64,000 nucleotides of DNA, taken from assembly GCF_018991925.1 (NCBI RefSeq), contig NW_024737042.1:16812416-16876415 (forward strand), written 5' to 3'. Positions within the stretch are counted from its first letter, which is position 1. Each line of letters opens with the position of its first letter. The translations under genes and the position numbers were made by a program. Source of the stretch: Homarus americanus (lineage: Eukaryota; Arthropoda; Malacostraca; Decapoda; Nephropidae). Below the pieces are notes generated by a model. The model made no database searches, was not told where the DNA came from, and saw nothing but the letters and a program-made list of their open reading frames with translations. This document shows positions 1 to 15,707 of the stretch, in pieces.

Positions 1-4464
<4,464 letters not shown>

Positions 4465-5108
4465 TACACACACACACACACACACACACTACTAATACTA
4501 CTACTACTCTACTACTTTGCTGTCGTTCGGAGTCGAGTATGACGATCATCCAGCTATGGTACAATGATATGAGTTATTAGGGATGTCACCTTCGTTGGTG
4601 AGCTCTGAGGTGACTCGAGAGGCCGATACGGGACCGGCAGGGTCGTCCACAAATGTTGCCCGTGTGGAAGGTTACAACTAGTGCGGGAGGGGCGGCGTCA
4701 GCGTCTTTCCGGCATTAGCGCTTCTCTGCCTCGGTATGCAGTCGGGCTATTTCAAAAGTATTGACACCTTAAAGTGTGGTGCTCCTCCAAGCATTACGGT
4801 GTGGAGTGATCATTACCCAGGTGAAGGGGTCGATTAGCACTTTTTCAGATTTGACTTTAGACTATCCTTATACCTTTTCAGTTGCCCGCCAGTGTTACGT
4901 TTACTATTCGTTAGGGTGACTGTAAAGTAGCTGCTTTGGCAGTCTACTGTCGTCCATGCAGATAACATGGCCAGTCCAGCGTAATTGTTCATTGATAATG
5001 GTATCCTCGATGCTCCTACAGTTGGTGTCAGCGAGAATACTGGTATTCGTTCTCTTGTCTTCCCAGCGAACTCGGAGGATGGGATGTAGATTACATTGGT
5101 GAAAGTTT

Positions 5109-5768
5109 TCAAGTGCCTCCGTGCCTCCTGTATGTGATCCATGTCTCACTGCCATATAGAAGGGTGGGGAGGACCACTGCTCGATATACGTGCAACTTTG
5201 TAGATAATTTCAGCTCCCTACAGCTGAAGACACGGGTACGGAGTCTGCCAAAGGCTTGAGATGCACAGCTAATCCAATGTTGAATCTCTTCATCGATGTC
5301 CGTGGTAGTGGACAGGTGAGAGCCCAGATACTGAAAATGGTCAACATTAGAGAGGGTTGTACCGTTAAGCTGGATGGATGGTGGGGGTGTGGCTGAGCCA
5401 GGGGCAGACTGAAAGAGAATTTGAGTCTTATGTACATTCACCTCAAGGCCGAAGTGTGCATACGCATCTGCATAGGTGTTAAAGATCTCCTGTAGGTCGC
5501 GTTCAGTGTGAACGACAAGGGTGAGGTCGTCTGCGTACTGAAGTTCAGTGATGGAAGCTGCTGACACCTTTGTTCGTGCCTGGAGTCGTCTTATGTTAAA
5601 AAGACTCTTTATCCGGTACTGGATGTCCACCCCGCCGGCTAAATTGGCACTGGCACGAGCAAGGAAGGCAGCCAAAAAATGGAAAAGAGAGTTAGTGCCA
5701 GTACACATCCTTGTTTTACCCCATTTGAACGGGGAAGAACTCAGACTGGGTGCCATTGTACAGGACAC
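5109..5768 (-). pseudogene. LINE reverse transcriptase fragment (YADD part)
   Basis: A 219-codon open frame holding the second half of an RT palm. ITELQYADDLTLVVHTE carries the YADD metal-binding motif, followed by FGLEVNVHKTQILF, LNGTTLSNVDHFQYLGSHLS (thumb) and VYRAVVLPTLLYGSETW. The first half of the RT is in other frames at 5716-6358, so at least two frameshifts separate the parts. It belongs to the same LINE copy as the endonuclease fragment upstream on this strand. Confidence 0.8.
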
Positions 5769-6622
5769 TGCCGTTCAAGCTATCGTGGAGTTGCCTCACA
5801 ATGGTGATGAATTTTGGTGAGCAGCCAAAACGGCTGAGAGTCTGCCAAAACGCTTCCCTGTTGACCAAGCCGAAGTCCTTGGTTAGGTCGATGAAGGCCA
5901 TGTACAAGTCACGATGATGTTCTCTGCACCTTTCCTGTATCTGGAGGGCAGCAAAGATTATGTCAGTGGTGCCACGTCATGGTCTAAAGCCACATTGAGA
6001 ATCTGGATGAGGAAATCTGTTTAGAAGCACTCGGGTGGTAATCTTGCCAGCTACGGACAGCAGCGAGATCCCGCAGTAGTTGCCACAGTCTGCATGACCG
6101 GTCTCCCTTGGGGGATTTTCTCCTTTATCCACATATCTCCAGGAGACAGTGGAGACGGCTGGTAAACAGAGATCCTCCTGCTTTATACACCTCGGCTTGG
6201 ATTCCATCAGGCCCTGAGGATTTGATATTTTTCATATGTTTGATGACAGTAGCTACCTCATCCAGGGATGAAGGATAGCTGAGGTGGGTCAGCTCTGGAT
6301 GCTGCGGGACATGCTGGGGACATCCACATCGGTGTTTTGGAAGTGCTCTTTCCAGCACTAAAGGATGCCTTCTTCGTCTTTAATTAGGGAGTTACCATCG
6401 GATGAGCGGAGGGGGCTGCGCCATGAGTGATTGGCCCATAAAATGTTTTAGTGGAATTGAAAAAATCGCACATCTTGTGCTGATCTGGAAGTTTTTGCAT
6501 TTCATATGCTTTATTTTTCAGCCATTCGTTCTTTAGATTGCGAAGTTCACATTGGGCCACCGCTTTCTTCTTGCGGAAGACATCAGCTTTGATCCAAGAC
6601 TGAGGGTTGTTCTGCCAGTCAG

Positions 6623-7201
6623 TTAAAGCAGCACGTTGATTTCTGGGTCATTTTCATCAAACCAGTCCTGATGTATTCTTTCGATCTGGCCCAGGGTCTC
6701 TCTGCAGGTTTTTGTCCTGACAGTATCCAGAATACTCCATTCAGCACTGGGATTTGGGTTGTTTGTTGTTGGGTTGTTTAGCAGCCCATGTTCGAAAGCA
6801 TGGGCTACCACTGGATCTTCCAGACGCTTAGTGTTAAGACTTCTTCTTGAGACTTGTTGCCTTCGCCGTTTTGGGGGGACCTGTAGTGAGAATTTGGCTC
6901 TGACGAGCCGATGATCAGTGTCACAATGGTCTGAGCCACGCATGGCTAGGGTGATGAGGACATTTCGGTGATCTCTTTCTCTGACAATGACATAGTCAAT
7001 GATATGACAGAGTTTGGATCGTGGGTGTTGCCACGAACCCTTGAACTTGTCGGCCTGCCTAAACAAGGTATTGGTGATAGTGAGGTTGTGTGCAGCACAC
7101 TTGCTGAGGAGGAGTAGGCCGTTGGGATTACACTTGCCTAGTCCATTTCTCCCTCTGATTCCCTGCCATATGTCAGCATCTCTGCCAACACACACACACA
7201 C
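6623..7201 (-). pseudogene. LINE endonuclease C-terminal fragment
   Basis: A 192-codon open frame. Residues ~65-105 hold the end of the endonuclease fold, including the SDHCDTDHRLV segment whose D-H pair is catalytic in the exonuclease-endonuclease-phosphatase family. The end (EIERIHQDWFDENDPEI-like) is the linker that usually leads into the RT domain. The N-terminal half of the nuclease is missing, so the product cannot be active. It is part of the RTE-like copy at 4465-7203. Confidence 0.75.
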
Positions 7202-7203
7202 AG

Positions 7204-8017
7204 ACTTATGAACTAGCCCTTAACCATTGTTTCTTGATTAGTTAATGGAGCTAGAACTTCTAAGAGTTTATTGGTTTTTCTGCAGTGTAACCCAATATGT
7301 TCCTTTTGTTCATTTATTATAAAAGGTCTCTATGTACACTTTCAAAAAAGATATCACCGTAACTATCTCAATTGAGCTATGGATGTTAGAAACATAGACG
7401 GCAAGCTTGTTTGTGAAGCTTGGTTATCAATACGTCTGTTTCTCGTGAGGGTTGAGTGAAGACTGAGTGATCACTGGGGGCAGTTAGCAGGCTTCTAATA
7501 GCTGACCTAAGGTCTAAATAGAGACAGGTGGAAAGTTACGGATCACTTGTTTAATGAATGGACTACATGATCACTGCATGACATCTCACTGCTCATGGAA
7601 AGTTACCGTGGGTGATGGAGTTATATAAAATTAATGTAATTAACCCACATTTATATAATATTACTGTCAACAATAAGACAGGGGCTAATACATCGTTCAG
7701 TCACACCTTCTGAGCTCAGCTAGGAATTAACTAATCCCACAGAAAAAAACAAAAACAAGACATATACCTACCCATGTTACAAACATATGTGTAGACACTA
7801 AACTGAAGAAACTGGAACCTGAGATTCATTAATTACTGGAGTCCTAGACTGAAGTGTCTTACGGGATAGTATATTATGTACAATGGCAAACTTGGAAGAT
7901 ACTGACTTAAATCACAAAACAAAATTATCCTACCAAAATAAAATGGCAGAAATAAATCTCACCTACTTCTTGTTTAAGAATGCAATTGCTGGAGATTTAC
8001 AGTCTGTGATAATATCA
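7204..8017. other. unassigned sequence
   Basis: AT-rich spacer between two retroelement remnants. Nothing recognised. Confidence 0.4.
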
Positions 8018-9085
8018 TTATAGAACTATCATATTTGCAGTTTGAAAAGATGTGTCTATGACATCATTACCATTCTTGGGTAATAAATCTGGATGGCCAT
8101 TTTTAAGTCTGTCAGCATGCACTACATCTGCAGTTTGTGCATTTGGCATCAAAATTTTTAATTTGTTGCCCGCTTCTTTGGCAATAATGAGGAATGGACC
8201 ATCAAACTTGACCGAAAGTGTAGGCTTTCTTTCAGGTTCTCGCGCCATAACAGCATCGCCTATTTCTAGCATGACAGGCTTAGCTTGTTTATATTGCTTA
8301 AAATCATTTCAGTGCGTGACGCTGATAAATGTTTCCGTACTTGACCATGAATATCTGTGAAAACGCTGATCTGTTTTGTCGTGAAATCATTCACATTATA
8401 GACAGGGCATGGCTTGTCTGTAAGTCCGTCATAAGGCAGACGTTTGTCTATGACATAAACAATAAAATAGGGTGACTTACCGGTAGAGCTATTGATCGAC
8501 CCATTAATAATTGCGGCAACTTACGGTAACCAATCCTCCCATGTATGTTGCATTTGACACACTATTGGACGAAGAATCTCTAGGATTGGTTCTCTCAACA
8601 AGGCCATTAGCCTGTGGGTGGTAGGCTGTGGTAAAACTTTGTTGTATTCCATATTGTATACAATTTGTGCTACTAGCTGATTCTTGAACTCAAATCCATT
8701 GTCAGAGAGAAGAACCTTGGGCGTAGTAAAAGGACATATCAGATGCATTACTAAGGCATAAGTCGCTGATTCGGCTGTTTTATCCTTCAGTGGGACTAAA
8801 ACCACAAATCTAGAAGAGTGATCCACATACACTAAAACGTATGAGGATCCATGATGACTCCTCGGAAGTTGTAGCAAGTCGATCGCGACTGTGTCAAACG
8901 GACGTTCTGGTGTAGGATATTGTAGAATTGGAGCCGATAACCTTGTGTTGAGCACATGACAAACACTTAACAATGTGTAATTCTATGTCTTTTTTCATAG
9001 TATTCCAAAAATATTTCTTTCTGACTTCCGTAAGGCATTTGTCACGTCCTTGGTGACCTGCTTGAGGAACACTCGCACACTTGAC
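8018..9085 (-). pseudogene. Ty3/Gypsy-like retrotransposon integrase remnant
   Basis: On the minus strand the order is a degraded zinc-binding region (GHQGRDKC and CLSCAQHKV, roughly 8975-9075), an integrase core (residues PFDTVAIDLLQLP with the first Asp; FTTPKVLLSDNGFEFKNQL with the second Asp; 8521-8973), a gap, and the C-terminal module (KFDGPFLIIAKEAGNKLKI then VVHADRL, 8018-8272). This domain order is that of a chromoviral/Gypsy-type pol C-terminus. The glutamate region after the second Asp is corrupted and frames are broken, so it is inactive. No protease, RT or LTR was recognised next to it. Confidence 0.75.
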
Positions 9086-9118
9086 TGTCTACCACCTGTT
9101 ACCGCCAATAGAATAAAC

Positions 9119-9200
9119 TAGAAGGGAGGGAGAGAGAAAGAGAGAGAGAGAGGAATAGAAAGAGAGAAGGGGGGGGGACAGGAGAGAGACAGAGGGAGTG
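9119..9200. repeat. GA-rich low-complexity tract
   Basis: Purine-rich GAGAGA/GGGGG stretch. The leucine/serine-rich frame on the minus strand is a product of it. Confidence 0.85.
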
Positions 9201-9497
9201 TTGACAATTAGCCTTGCTGAGGTATGAACAGCTGGCCCTCGCCTCCGGCTGACTGGATCGAAGGCAGTCTCGATCCGTCCAGTGACCTATCAAGTCAGGG
9301 AGTTAATAAGTCCTACATTTAGACCCAAAACACGTAAGTTTTATATGGTTTAACACCCTACTTTACTCAAATATACTATATGTAGTCGCTATTAGTGATG
9401 GAACATACGATTGAATTAATAATCTCATATGTAACATATGTAATTTGTACTCTGCCGGTTTTGACCGAATAAAGAACAATCGAGTCCTACGTGTAAG

Positions 9498-9708
9498 CAG
9501 GGCCGGATTTACCGACTTGTGGGCCCCAGGCCAAACTCTTCAGTGGGCCCCCAAATTTATAGAAATGTTTGCATGTTTCAATGACTGACTGCATGACTGC
9601 ATGACTGGCTGAGCGACCTGTCAGCAAACCAACGGTAACCCTGACACGTACTGAACGTGAAACGATCCTGTCCTTCACGCGTCAGGGCGCTGAAGGTTTC
9701 TTGAACTT

Positions 9709-9761
<53 letters not shown>

Positions 9762-10176
9762 GTATATATGTATGTATAGATAGATAGATAAATAGATAGA
9801 TAGATAGATCGATGGTGGGACACGGACATTTAAAAAATGTCTATATATTTGTTTTTATTATCCTATTTTATCTTATTTTCTTTATTTTACTATAGGGCCT
9901 AGTACGTGGCCCACCTGAGAACCACCCCATGGCCCACCAGTTGAAGACCACTAGTGGCTTATACTTATTGTACAGGGGCCCCATACTTCGGGCCCTATAC
10001 TTATTGTACAGGGGCCCTTATGGTTGTGAATATATTATATAATGAAATACTCGGTGTACACTTGAAACAAGGTTATACGCTGGCACGCTGCGCGACAAAT
10101 TAGATTTAGTGGGCCCCCAGATACCGGTGGGCCCTGGGCCAATGGCCTACTTGGCCTATTGGTAAATCCGGCCCTG
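9498..10176. mobile_element. hAT-like non-autonomous DNA transposon with perfect TIRs and TSDs
   Basis: The element begins CAGGGCCGGATTTACC and ends with the exact reverse complement (16-bp perfect terminal inverted repeats). It is flanked on both sides by the same 8 bases, CGTGTAAG (9490-9497 and 10177-10184). CAGGG-type ends and 8-bp duplications are hallmarks of the hAT superfamily. The 679-bp body has no transposase. It holds a (CT)n run (about 9713-9760), a GATA-type tetranucleotide run and GGGCCC-rich stretches. An intact target duplication implies the insertion has not been rearranged since. Confidence 0.9.
9713..9760. repeat. (CT)n microsatellite
   Basis: Pure CT dinucleotide inside the hAT-like element. 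Confidence 0.95.
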
Positions 10177-10184
10177 CGTGTAAG

Positions 10185-11045
10185 GGTCTCATTAACCCAC
10201 AGTCGCTCATTGGGCGGCTACACCACCTATAAGTGCAGCCAACGGCAAATAATGAAAGCGAGAATAGAACTTTGAACTTACATCAAATAAGATGGTGGTT
10301 GAGTTTGAACATTTACTGTTGAATTATGATTTTACCAGAAGTGTAAGAATGTCGAAGAAAACATAAGAGAGCTTGGTTAATATAGTCAACGTAGGAACAT
10401 GACTTAGAATAATGGGAAGAGGAAATGTGAGCACAAGCGACAGAGGGGGAACCCTAGCCTTTGTCACAATATATAGTGAGAAGAATATGACGCACTCCAG
10501 AGACGCTCAGTGTACTGTAAAAAGACCTCAAGTACACTTTTTAACTGATCGTTATGAAGACACTCTTCCTTACTGTGCTGAAGTTAGAATTGTTGTTTGT
10601 AATATTACTGTGCGTACAGAGCGTGACTGTGTACATAAGGCACAGCTGACTCCCATGATGCAACAAGTATCATGAACAAATAGGAATCCTTCAAACTAAA
10701 ATGACATGTGAATCAAGTTAATTGTGACAGTGATTCTCTCCCTCTCACTCTCTTAAAGGAATGTATATCGCTGCTCTGTTATTAATATCTCAATATTAGA
10801 TTCACCATCAATTATGTGGTCTCTCTCACATTTCATCACTACCACCATAAAACAGTAGTTACCATAACGGCAGAAAAAGAGACAGTTATGGTGATGACAT
10901 AACTACGTTGAAATGAATAAAAAAAGGGAAGAGTTGAGGTTCTATAACAGATGTGACTCACTGGCACAAACAATAATCAATATGTTTCAAAATGTGCCCA
11001 GAAATTTAAGTTACCGGTATATGACCAAAGAGAAAAGTTCGTTGT

Positions 11046-11103
<58 letters not shown>

Positions 11104-12300
11104 ATAAAATGTTTTTTTTCATACGCCGTGGGATCATTAAAGTATTGAAACTAATCCGTAATATGAATCTCAAGCGACAAAAAAATCGACGCAATAACTT
11201 CAGAAAATAAAACTTGTGGTCATGGTACACAGACGGAAGACAATGAAGGAAAACTTGGGTAGTGATATATAAAATCATAGTCACAGGAAGAGGCATAAGC
11301 AGCCAAATATTAGCGCTGGTGAGGTTATGATCCCAGACTTTGCGGGCTCTGCCTCTAGGGGGGATCACTGAGGCTCAAGAAGGCAGGCCAGACTGAGGCT
11401 CTAGCAGCTGTGTGTTGGGCTACAATAAACAGCCCGTACAGTCTCACTCAGATCATGATGTTTGCAGAGATTTATATGACTTGTATACAGTATATCTACA
11501 AGTAAAAGTCCACAGATGAGAAATATCTATTTTTTAATATGACCAGATGCATATCAATCATGGTTTGGGATGCTTGATGGATTGTACGGTATAGTAAAGT
11601 GATTAACAACATTGTAAGTCTAACTCACGTTAATGAGTTGGAAACTTTCAATTTTAATAATGCAAGACGCAGTGCCTAACGGCATCCTCTTCAACTGTTA
11701 ACTGAAATGGGCATCGAAACTGTAACATTGAGAAAAATTTTCTTCTTTCAATATAGGATTGTAAATTGGACTACGTACGGAATAATGGGACTTTATAAAA
11801 TTCTGAGTTGGATAAACGTTCAGTTAAAATAAACCACGTTTATTCACCCTCTGAGATTATTTTACTTTGCAGCAGAAACTGTCAAAGAAGAAGACATATT
11901 TAGAGGGAGAGTTTATGCTCTACTTACAGTCCAATACAAGAAAACTCTGCGATAGTAAACAAATTTAAGTTTTAGTAAGGCGCCAGCACCCTCGTGAATT
12001 GCAGCTGCTGACCCACTACGTGTCTCCGTTCATCACATTCTGCCATCCTCAGTCTGTGGTGTCTTAAATCTGATACAGATTAAACTCCTTCACCAGTGTC
12101 TACAGATCCTCCCTCCCTTACACCCTGCTGATAACTCGGGTCCTCTCCACCCTTCATCACTTCTGCCCCTCAATTACCTTCCTTCCCTTCTCTATCTCTC
12201 ACTTCCAACCCCCTTTATCACTTCTCCCTGTTCACCTGCTCTCTTTTCCACACCCCTTTATCACCTATGTTCCACACTCGCCTTCACCTCTTTTCATTCC
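10185..12300. other. unassigned sequence with a (CT)n microsatellite
   Basis: No gene recognised. A (CT)n run sits at about 11049-11100; ORFs crossing it are repeat artefacts. The 87-aa frame at 10412-10675 (+) has no known motif. Confidence 0.4.
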
Positions 12301-12775
12301 CATTCCTCACTTCTCACTCATTTGTATAATTTGCATTTTTCAATTGCTATTTGTAACGATGTTTTTGTTCTTCTCACCATCTCTACTCCTCTGCTTCACC
12401 TCGCCTCTCACCGTCCTGCTCACCCTATGCCTCTTGACTTTAACATTAACAGCATGCCCTTGGAACTATGTAGCTCTTATAAATATCTTGGAATTTGTGT
12501 GAATAATGCAATCTTTGTCGGCAACCTTCGTGCCAAACTAATGCAGCGCATTAAACCCCTCAGAACCCTTGTTGGCAAGGGCTATGGAATTAACATCACC
12601 TATGATCGTACTTTCTATCTTCACTTCATTCGTTCTGTAGTTGACTATCATGCTCTCCATCTTGTGACTATTCCGCCTGAACAACTCAACAGCCTTGAGG
12701 TAGTGCAAAATGAAGTCATGCGCATCGTTCTAGGATGCCCAAAATCAACCAGAATTGTAAACATGAGGAAAGAGT

Positions 12776-14001
12776 TTGGGCTGCCTCCCTGCCTCCCTAT
12801 CTGAGAGGATAACTCTACTTAATACCATGTTTTGGGTCAAAGTTTTGAAGAACAATGATCTCCAAACTACAGCTCAAACTGAGTTGATGTTCTATCTAAG
12901 TAATCCCGACCATCTCGCTAACCTTCCACAAAAGACTCTCTTTGGGGCGTGGCTTCATAAAAGTGTTGCAGATCTCTTGAAACTGAATGCCCCAATCACC
13001 CCAGACAAACCCATTAATGCCATTCCTCCTTGGCTGGATATATCAGTTCCTGTTAATTACACTCCTGTTGGTAGTGAGCAAATGTTAAACACCGATGTGA
13101 TGAGATGTGTCACACGAGAAACTATTAACAGACACATAGAGAGTATTAAACCAAGTGAATGTTATGCTTTTACTGATGGTTCTGTGCACACAAACACAGG
13201 TAGAACAGGCTGTGCAATTGTAATATATAAAGAAAAAGAGATGATAGTGTCAAACAAGCAAAGGCTGAACAACTGGGCCAGCACAACACAAACTGAACTA
13301 ACTGGAATCTCCTTAGCTACAGACTACCTCAAAGAAAATGGAGGTGGGTGATATTCTGTGACTCTCAAAGTGCTTTGAAATCAATGACCAGCCCGTCAGG
13401 TTTTATTTCTAAAGTTGTATGTGATATTAAAAGAAATGTGATAACTGCCAATGAGAACAACTCTCGTATCGAATTTGTGTGGATTCTGTCCCATGTTGGA
13501 ATTAGGTATCATGACCGTGCTGATAGACTGGCCTTTGAGGCATTTAAGAAAGAAAATGTTGACCGTGACCTTGGCCTGTCCAATGCTGTACTTAAAAACA
13601 TTCAAGTCAGAATCATGAACTCCGATCTAGAAGTGAGAAATGCAGAGAGACCTGACAGTTGTAGCATTAGTAAATATGAAAAATTTTGTGACGAGAGGTA
13701 CCGGTATGGCCAGCATAAGGACAGAACCAGACAATGTGATGCAGTCGTGGCCAGAATTAGGCTAGGATACAGACACATCTGGCAAGTTAGTAACGCTGTA
13801 CCCATACCGGAACACTCAGCATGTAAACTTTGTGATAAACCTTTAAAGCATACACTTGAACAATATATTATTGAATGTGACACTGTCAAAGACTTCAGGC
13901 CACCTGGCTTATTGTATCATGAACTTTGTAATTACTACATTGAATCGGGGGTGCTTGAGGACATTCTTGCTGCTTATCCCAAATTTGCTAGCCCACACTG
14001 A
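12776..14001 (+). pseudogene. LINE RNase H domain with one frameshift
   Basis: Residues ~140-191 of the first frame plus ~1-75 of the second form a type I RNase H fold with all four acidic motifs visible (TDGS, TELTGI, CDSQSA, RADRLA). The downstream region has a Cys/His cluster (CKLCDKPLKHTLEQYIIECDTV), a zinc-knuckle-like motif typical of the end of these LINE proteins. The frame changes at GGAGGTGGGTGA (about 13340-13351), where one base appears lost. Confidence 0.8.
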
Positions 14002-14024
14002 TTAGTCTTCAATTAGAATATGAT

Positions 14025-14400
14025 GTCCAAGGTATATGAACCACTGTCTTGCATGGCAGCGAACAGTGACATTACCCACATGACTCTGACCTATATATAC
14101 TGCTAATGAATATGATGCATTTTTTGTGTACGAACCTCTGTCCTGCATGGCAGTGAACAGTGACATCACCCACATGAATCTGACCTATATATAGTGTTAA
14201 TGAATATGCTGCATTTCTTTGTGTACGAACCTCTGTCCTGCATGGCAGTGAACAGTGACATTACCCACATGAATCTGACCTATATATACTGTTGATGAAT
14301 ATGATGTATTTCTTTGTGTATGAACCTCTGTCCTGCGTGGCAGTGAGAAGTGATACCACCCTCAGTGTCAAGACCTGACTGAATTACTCAGAATAGGCAA
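14025..14400 (+). repeat. ~95-bp tandem repeat, about 4 units
   Basis: Starts of the shared segment GAACC(A/T)CTGTC(T/C)TGC lie at 14038, 14132, 14227 and 14322, spacing 94-95. Each unit contains GACCTATATATA. It follows the LINE stop codon directly and is probably the element's 3' untranslated tail. Confidence 0.85.
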
Positions 14401-14539
14401 ACTGTACTCCAAGCTTTGTCAATAAATTTGTGAAACTAACTTAAACTAAACGTCACCTAGTAAGCCGTGAGAGCGAATTATCCCTGAAGCAATGTTGTCT
14501 GACCGACTATAATATTGTGTAGGAGGCCCTGCTTCTCCG

Positions 14540-14541
14540 AG

Positions 14542-14596
<55 letters not shown>

Positions 14597-14641
14597 TCTA
14601 TCTCCCAGTGCTTCTCTCAGTGTCTCTCTCTCTCTCTCTCT
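14540..14641. repeat. (CT)n microsatellite, interrupted
   Basis: Two CT runs separated by about 30 bases. Confidence 0.93.
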
Positions 14642-15494
14642 ACCCGCCTCAAGGAAATGTTCGCCCAAGTTCTCGGGGTTCCTCTGGACCTAAGTGGGGC
14701 GCTGGACTCAAGACAGTATTGCAGATGGAGTTGTCCTAATTCCTAATTCCAAAATGTTTTCAGGATAAGGATTTAGAGTGGAGGGTTTTTACGGGGGATA
14801 GGTTACATTGATTTTTTTTTAAATTGAATAGTCTTAGAGTATTTTAGAATAAAGAAATATAGGCAATTAATTGTAAAATTAAAGACAGAGATGCATCAGT
14901 TTAGAGACAACACCAGCGTGGAGTACATACGAAACTTTCCCCGGAGTTAGTTGTAACCAAGAGAGCTCCAGGCATGATTATGAAAGTAATAAACCGCATA
15001 ATCTTCCTCTCTTGTGGCCGTCGTCAGACGACTCTCTCTCTCTCCCTCCCCACATGTAAACTACACACGAACGTTTCTCTCAAAGTTGTGTTCACCATCG
15101 CATCACCACCATCTCACCACCTCATCACCACCATTTCACCACCTCCTCACCACCATTTAACAACCACCTCACTATTATTTCCCCACGACCTCACCAGGAA
15201 GGAGAAAAATATAAAGGCAATTAGTGGAGAATGGAAAATAGGAAGAAAAACGAAAGATAAGAAAGGAGGAAGGTAAGTATAGTAAAGGAGAATGGAGAAA
15301 GGAAGAGGGGGGGGGGTGACTTAGGTAGACTTCTCTCTGCAACACTCCGGGAGAGAGTACGAGTCATGATGGTTTGGAATACTGTAATCATGAAATTGAC
15401 TTTAGCCTAGGCCCTGAAAACATACATACATATCGTTTTATCACTCAAGTTTCAAGTAAAAAATCTGTAAATACGTTGTTCTTGTGTTCTGTAG
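14642..15494. other. intron or upstream sequence before the first recognised exon
   Basis: No coding sequence recognised. A CACCAC-rich tract is at about 15095-15190. The last bases, TTCTTGTGTTCTGTAG, are a good splice acceptor for the exon at 15495. Confidence 0.5.
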
Positions 15495-15707
15495 GCACTC
15501 CACTTCTTCTACGGACTGGGGGCCTTTCTATCGCCCATGATCACCGAGCCCTTCCTGCTTAACAAGAACTGCACGGATCAGGACACAAACAACACCCACC
15601 AGTTGAGACTCGACCTGAACGAGACGCTAGAAATCTCGCATCATCTTTCAGAGGCGAAGAACAATTCGGAGATACAATACGCCTTCTGGATACTCTCAGG
15701 CCTGCAG
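15495..15707 (+). CDS. MFSD4-like transporter, exon A (partial gene, first exon seen)
   Basis: First recognised exon of a major facilitator superfamily transporter resembling MFSD4A / MFSD4B (sodium-dependent glucose transporter 1). These are plasma-membrane 12-TM carriers; the substrate of this one is not shown by sequence. 213 nt = 71 codons, phase 0 at both ends (acceptor ...TGTTCTGTAG, donor GTAAGC). Residues 1-22 (ALHFFYGLGAFLSPMITEPF) are a membrane helix with the family motif. A hydrophilic loop follows with four N-glycosylation sequons (Asn25, 32, 42, 56), fitting an extracellular loop. YAFWILSGLQ (62-71) begins the next helix. Exons for the N-terminal helices were not found upstream. 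The reading frame and splice phases agree with the next exon 23.8 kb away. Confidence 0.88.

Larger units (their letters stand above)
4465..7203 (-). mobile_element. degenerate RTE-like non-LTR retrotransposon (LINE), 5'-truncated
   Basis: Reading the minus strand from 7203 down, the order is: endonuclease C-terminal part (HIIDYVIVRERDHRNV at about 6960-7010, then DTDHRLVRAKF, the end of an apurinic-type endonuclease/phosphatase fold), a linker, reverse transcriptase pieces (AFIDLTKDFGLVNREAFW near 5840-5900; ELQYADDLTLVVH with the YADD catalytic motif near 5500), and the tail motif LRWTGHVICMDDSRLPKQLL near 4950. The pieces lie in several frames, so the copy is dead. It begins abruptly at a (CA)n run (7188-7203), suggesting 5' truncation. 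The 3' side ends in ACT-type trinucleotides and a CA run at 4465-4511, as is common for RTE-type LINEs. The clade call is by resemblance only. Confidence 0.8.
12322..14420 (+). mobile_element. I-like non-LTR retrotransposon 3' part (RT tail, RNase H, 3' tandem tail)
   Basis: Three consecutive open frames (12322-12804, 12776-13351, 13348-14001) read as one protein broken by two frameshifts, near 12790 and 13350. The first has the post-RT thumb (SYKYLGICVN, VVDYHALHL, LEVVQNEVMRIVLGCP). The second and third carry an RNase H domain: YAFTDGSVHTNTGRTGCAIV (first Asp), TQTELTGISLA (Glu), IFCDSQSALKS (Asp) and RADRLAFEA (last Asp region). An RNase H after the RT points to the I/R1/Loa group of LINEs. 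The RT palm is absent, so the copy is 5'-truncated. About 40 bases after the stop a ~95-bp tandem repeat begins. Confidence 0.85.

Noticed and set aside
12785..12805. 8-bp duplication TGCCTCCC as the cause of the LINE frameshift
   Set aside because: Removing 8 bases does not lead into the observed downstream frame, so it is not a sufficient explanation.
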